Positions 42,034 through 42,162 of a stretch of 42,162 bases of DNA are shown here, piece by piece (the first letter of the stretch is position 1; the number at the start of each line of letters is the position of its first letter). Both the position numbers and the translations under genes were made by a program. Source of the stretch: Cypionkella sp. (GTDB taxonomy: Bacteria; Pseudomonadota; Alphaproteobacteria; Rhodobacterales; Rhodobacteraceae). The stretch is from assembly GCF_030652235.1 (NCBI RefSeq), contig NZ_JAUSBA010000068.1, positions 1 to 42,162 on the forward strand, in the 5' to 3' direction. Under the pieces are notes generated by a model that was given only the letters and a program-made list of their open reading frames with translations, did not search any database and had not been told where the DNA came from.

Positions 42034-42162
42034 CTAGATATTGACCGTTGCCCAGTCTCTGGACATGATCGAGGTTATCGCTGCCGGTTCGTTCGCGAAG
42101 AAGTACCAGGCTGCGGCGCATTGGTCGAGGATTTTATCGTAGCTGTCGAAGACGGTGTTGGC
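42034..42162 (-). mobile_element. IS630-family transposase C-terminal fragment (runs off window)
   Basis: Reads ANTVFDSYDKILDQCAAAWY-FF, then SIMSRDWATVNI and TAG. The NTVFDSYD-I-D-C--AW and S-RDWA patterns are the usual C-terminus of IS630-type DDE transposases. It continues past the right edge. Confidence 0.6.

Overview
The window looks like a chromosomal segment of an alphaproteobacterium, most likely order Rhodobacterales (roseobacter-like). This is inferred from GC-rich coding sequence with strong GGAGG-type ribosome binding sites, a RibH2-type lumazine synthase, a Hint-domain repeat protein, and many beta-oxidation and flavin-dependent genes. No rRNA, tRNA or CRISPR array was seen.

Layout. 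1-5105 is a mixed left flank. It holds the end of a beta-helix membrane protein, a small Cys-rich HTH protein, a phosphoribosyltransferase, two truncated pseudogenes meeting 3' to 3' at about 3183 (a Pcm-esterase fusion and a DUF4145/RecD-like helicase), and about 1 kb without recognisable genes. 5106-7263 is a minus-strand riboflavin block (ribH2, ribE, ribA). 7462-13775 holds a decayed SDR, an acyl-CoA dehydrogenase, a zinc-type alcohol dehydrogenase, a thiolase and a FadB-like fusion protein. 14031-19238 holds a flavin reductase, a dead LLM-family flavin monooxygenase, a dead CaiB-type CoA-transferase, a second flavin reductase and an AcoR-like regulator. 19277-22417 holds two SDRs, a stand-alone riboflavin kinase and a dead EamA transporter. 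22482-32151, all minus strand, holds an intact LLM monooxygenase, an HTD2-like dehydratase, a CoA-transferase, a complete CUT2-type ABC importer and an aldehyde dehydrogenase. 32835-37610, plus strand, is a second complete CUT2 importer. 37611-42162 is an insertion-sequence graveyard (IS3, ISAs1, IS5 and IS630 remnants) around a Hint/repeat protein.

How it fits together (inference). 5106-37610 reads as one catabolic island. Two importers would bring in a small substrate. An FMN-dependent LLM monooxygenase, fed by flavin reductases, would attack it. SDR, alcohol and aldehyde dehydrogenases would oxidise the product, a CoA-transferase would activate it, and the acyl-CoA dehydrogenase, HTD2/FadB hydratases and thiolase would degrade it. 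The island carries its own FMN supply: ribH2, ribE, ribA, and a riboflavin kinase translationally coupled to an SDR. The substrate cannot be read from the sequence.

The most interesting signal is a 16-bp dyad, TGTC-N8-GACA. It occurs four times exactly (13888, 20174, 28798, 32475) and three times with one mismatch (7362, 9172, 36379), always in an intergenic promoter region of the island. This suggests a single regulon that joins flavin synthesis, monooxygenation, beta-oxidation and transport. The natural candidate regulator is the AcoR-like protein at 17379, which has lost the sigma-54-contacting GAFTGA loop. The island is also decaying: several genes keep their reading frame apart from single TAA/TAG codons or one-base shifts.
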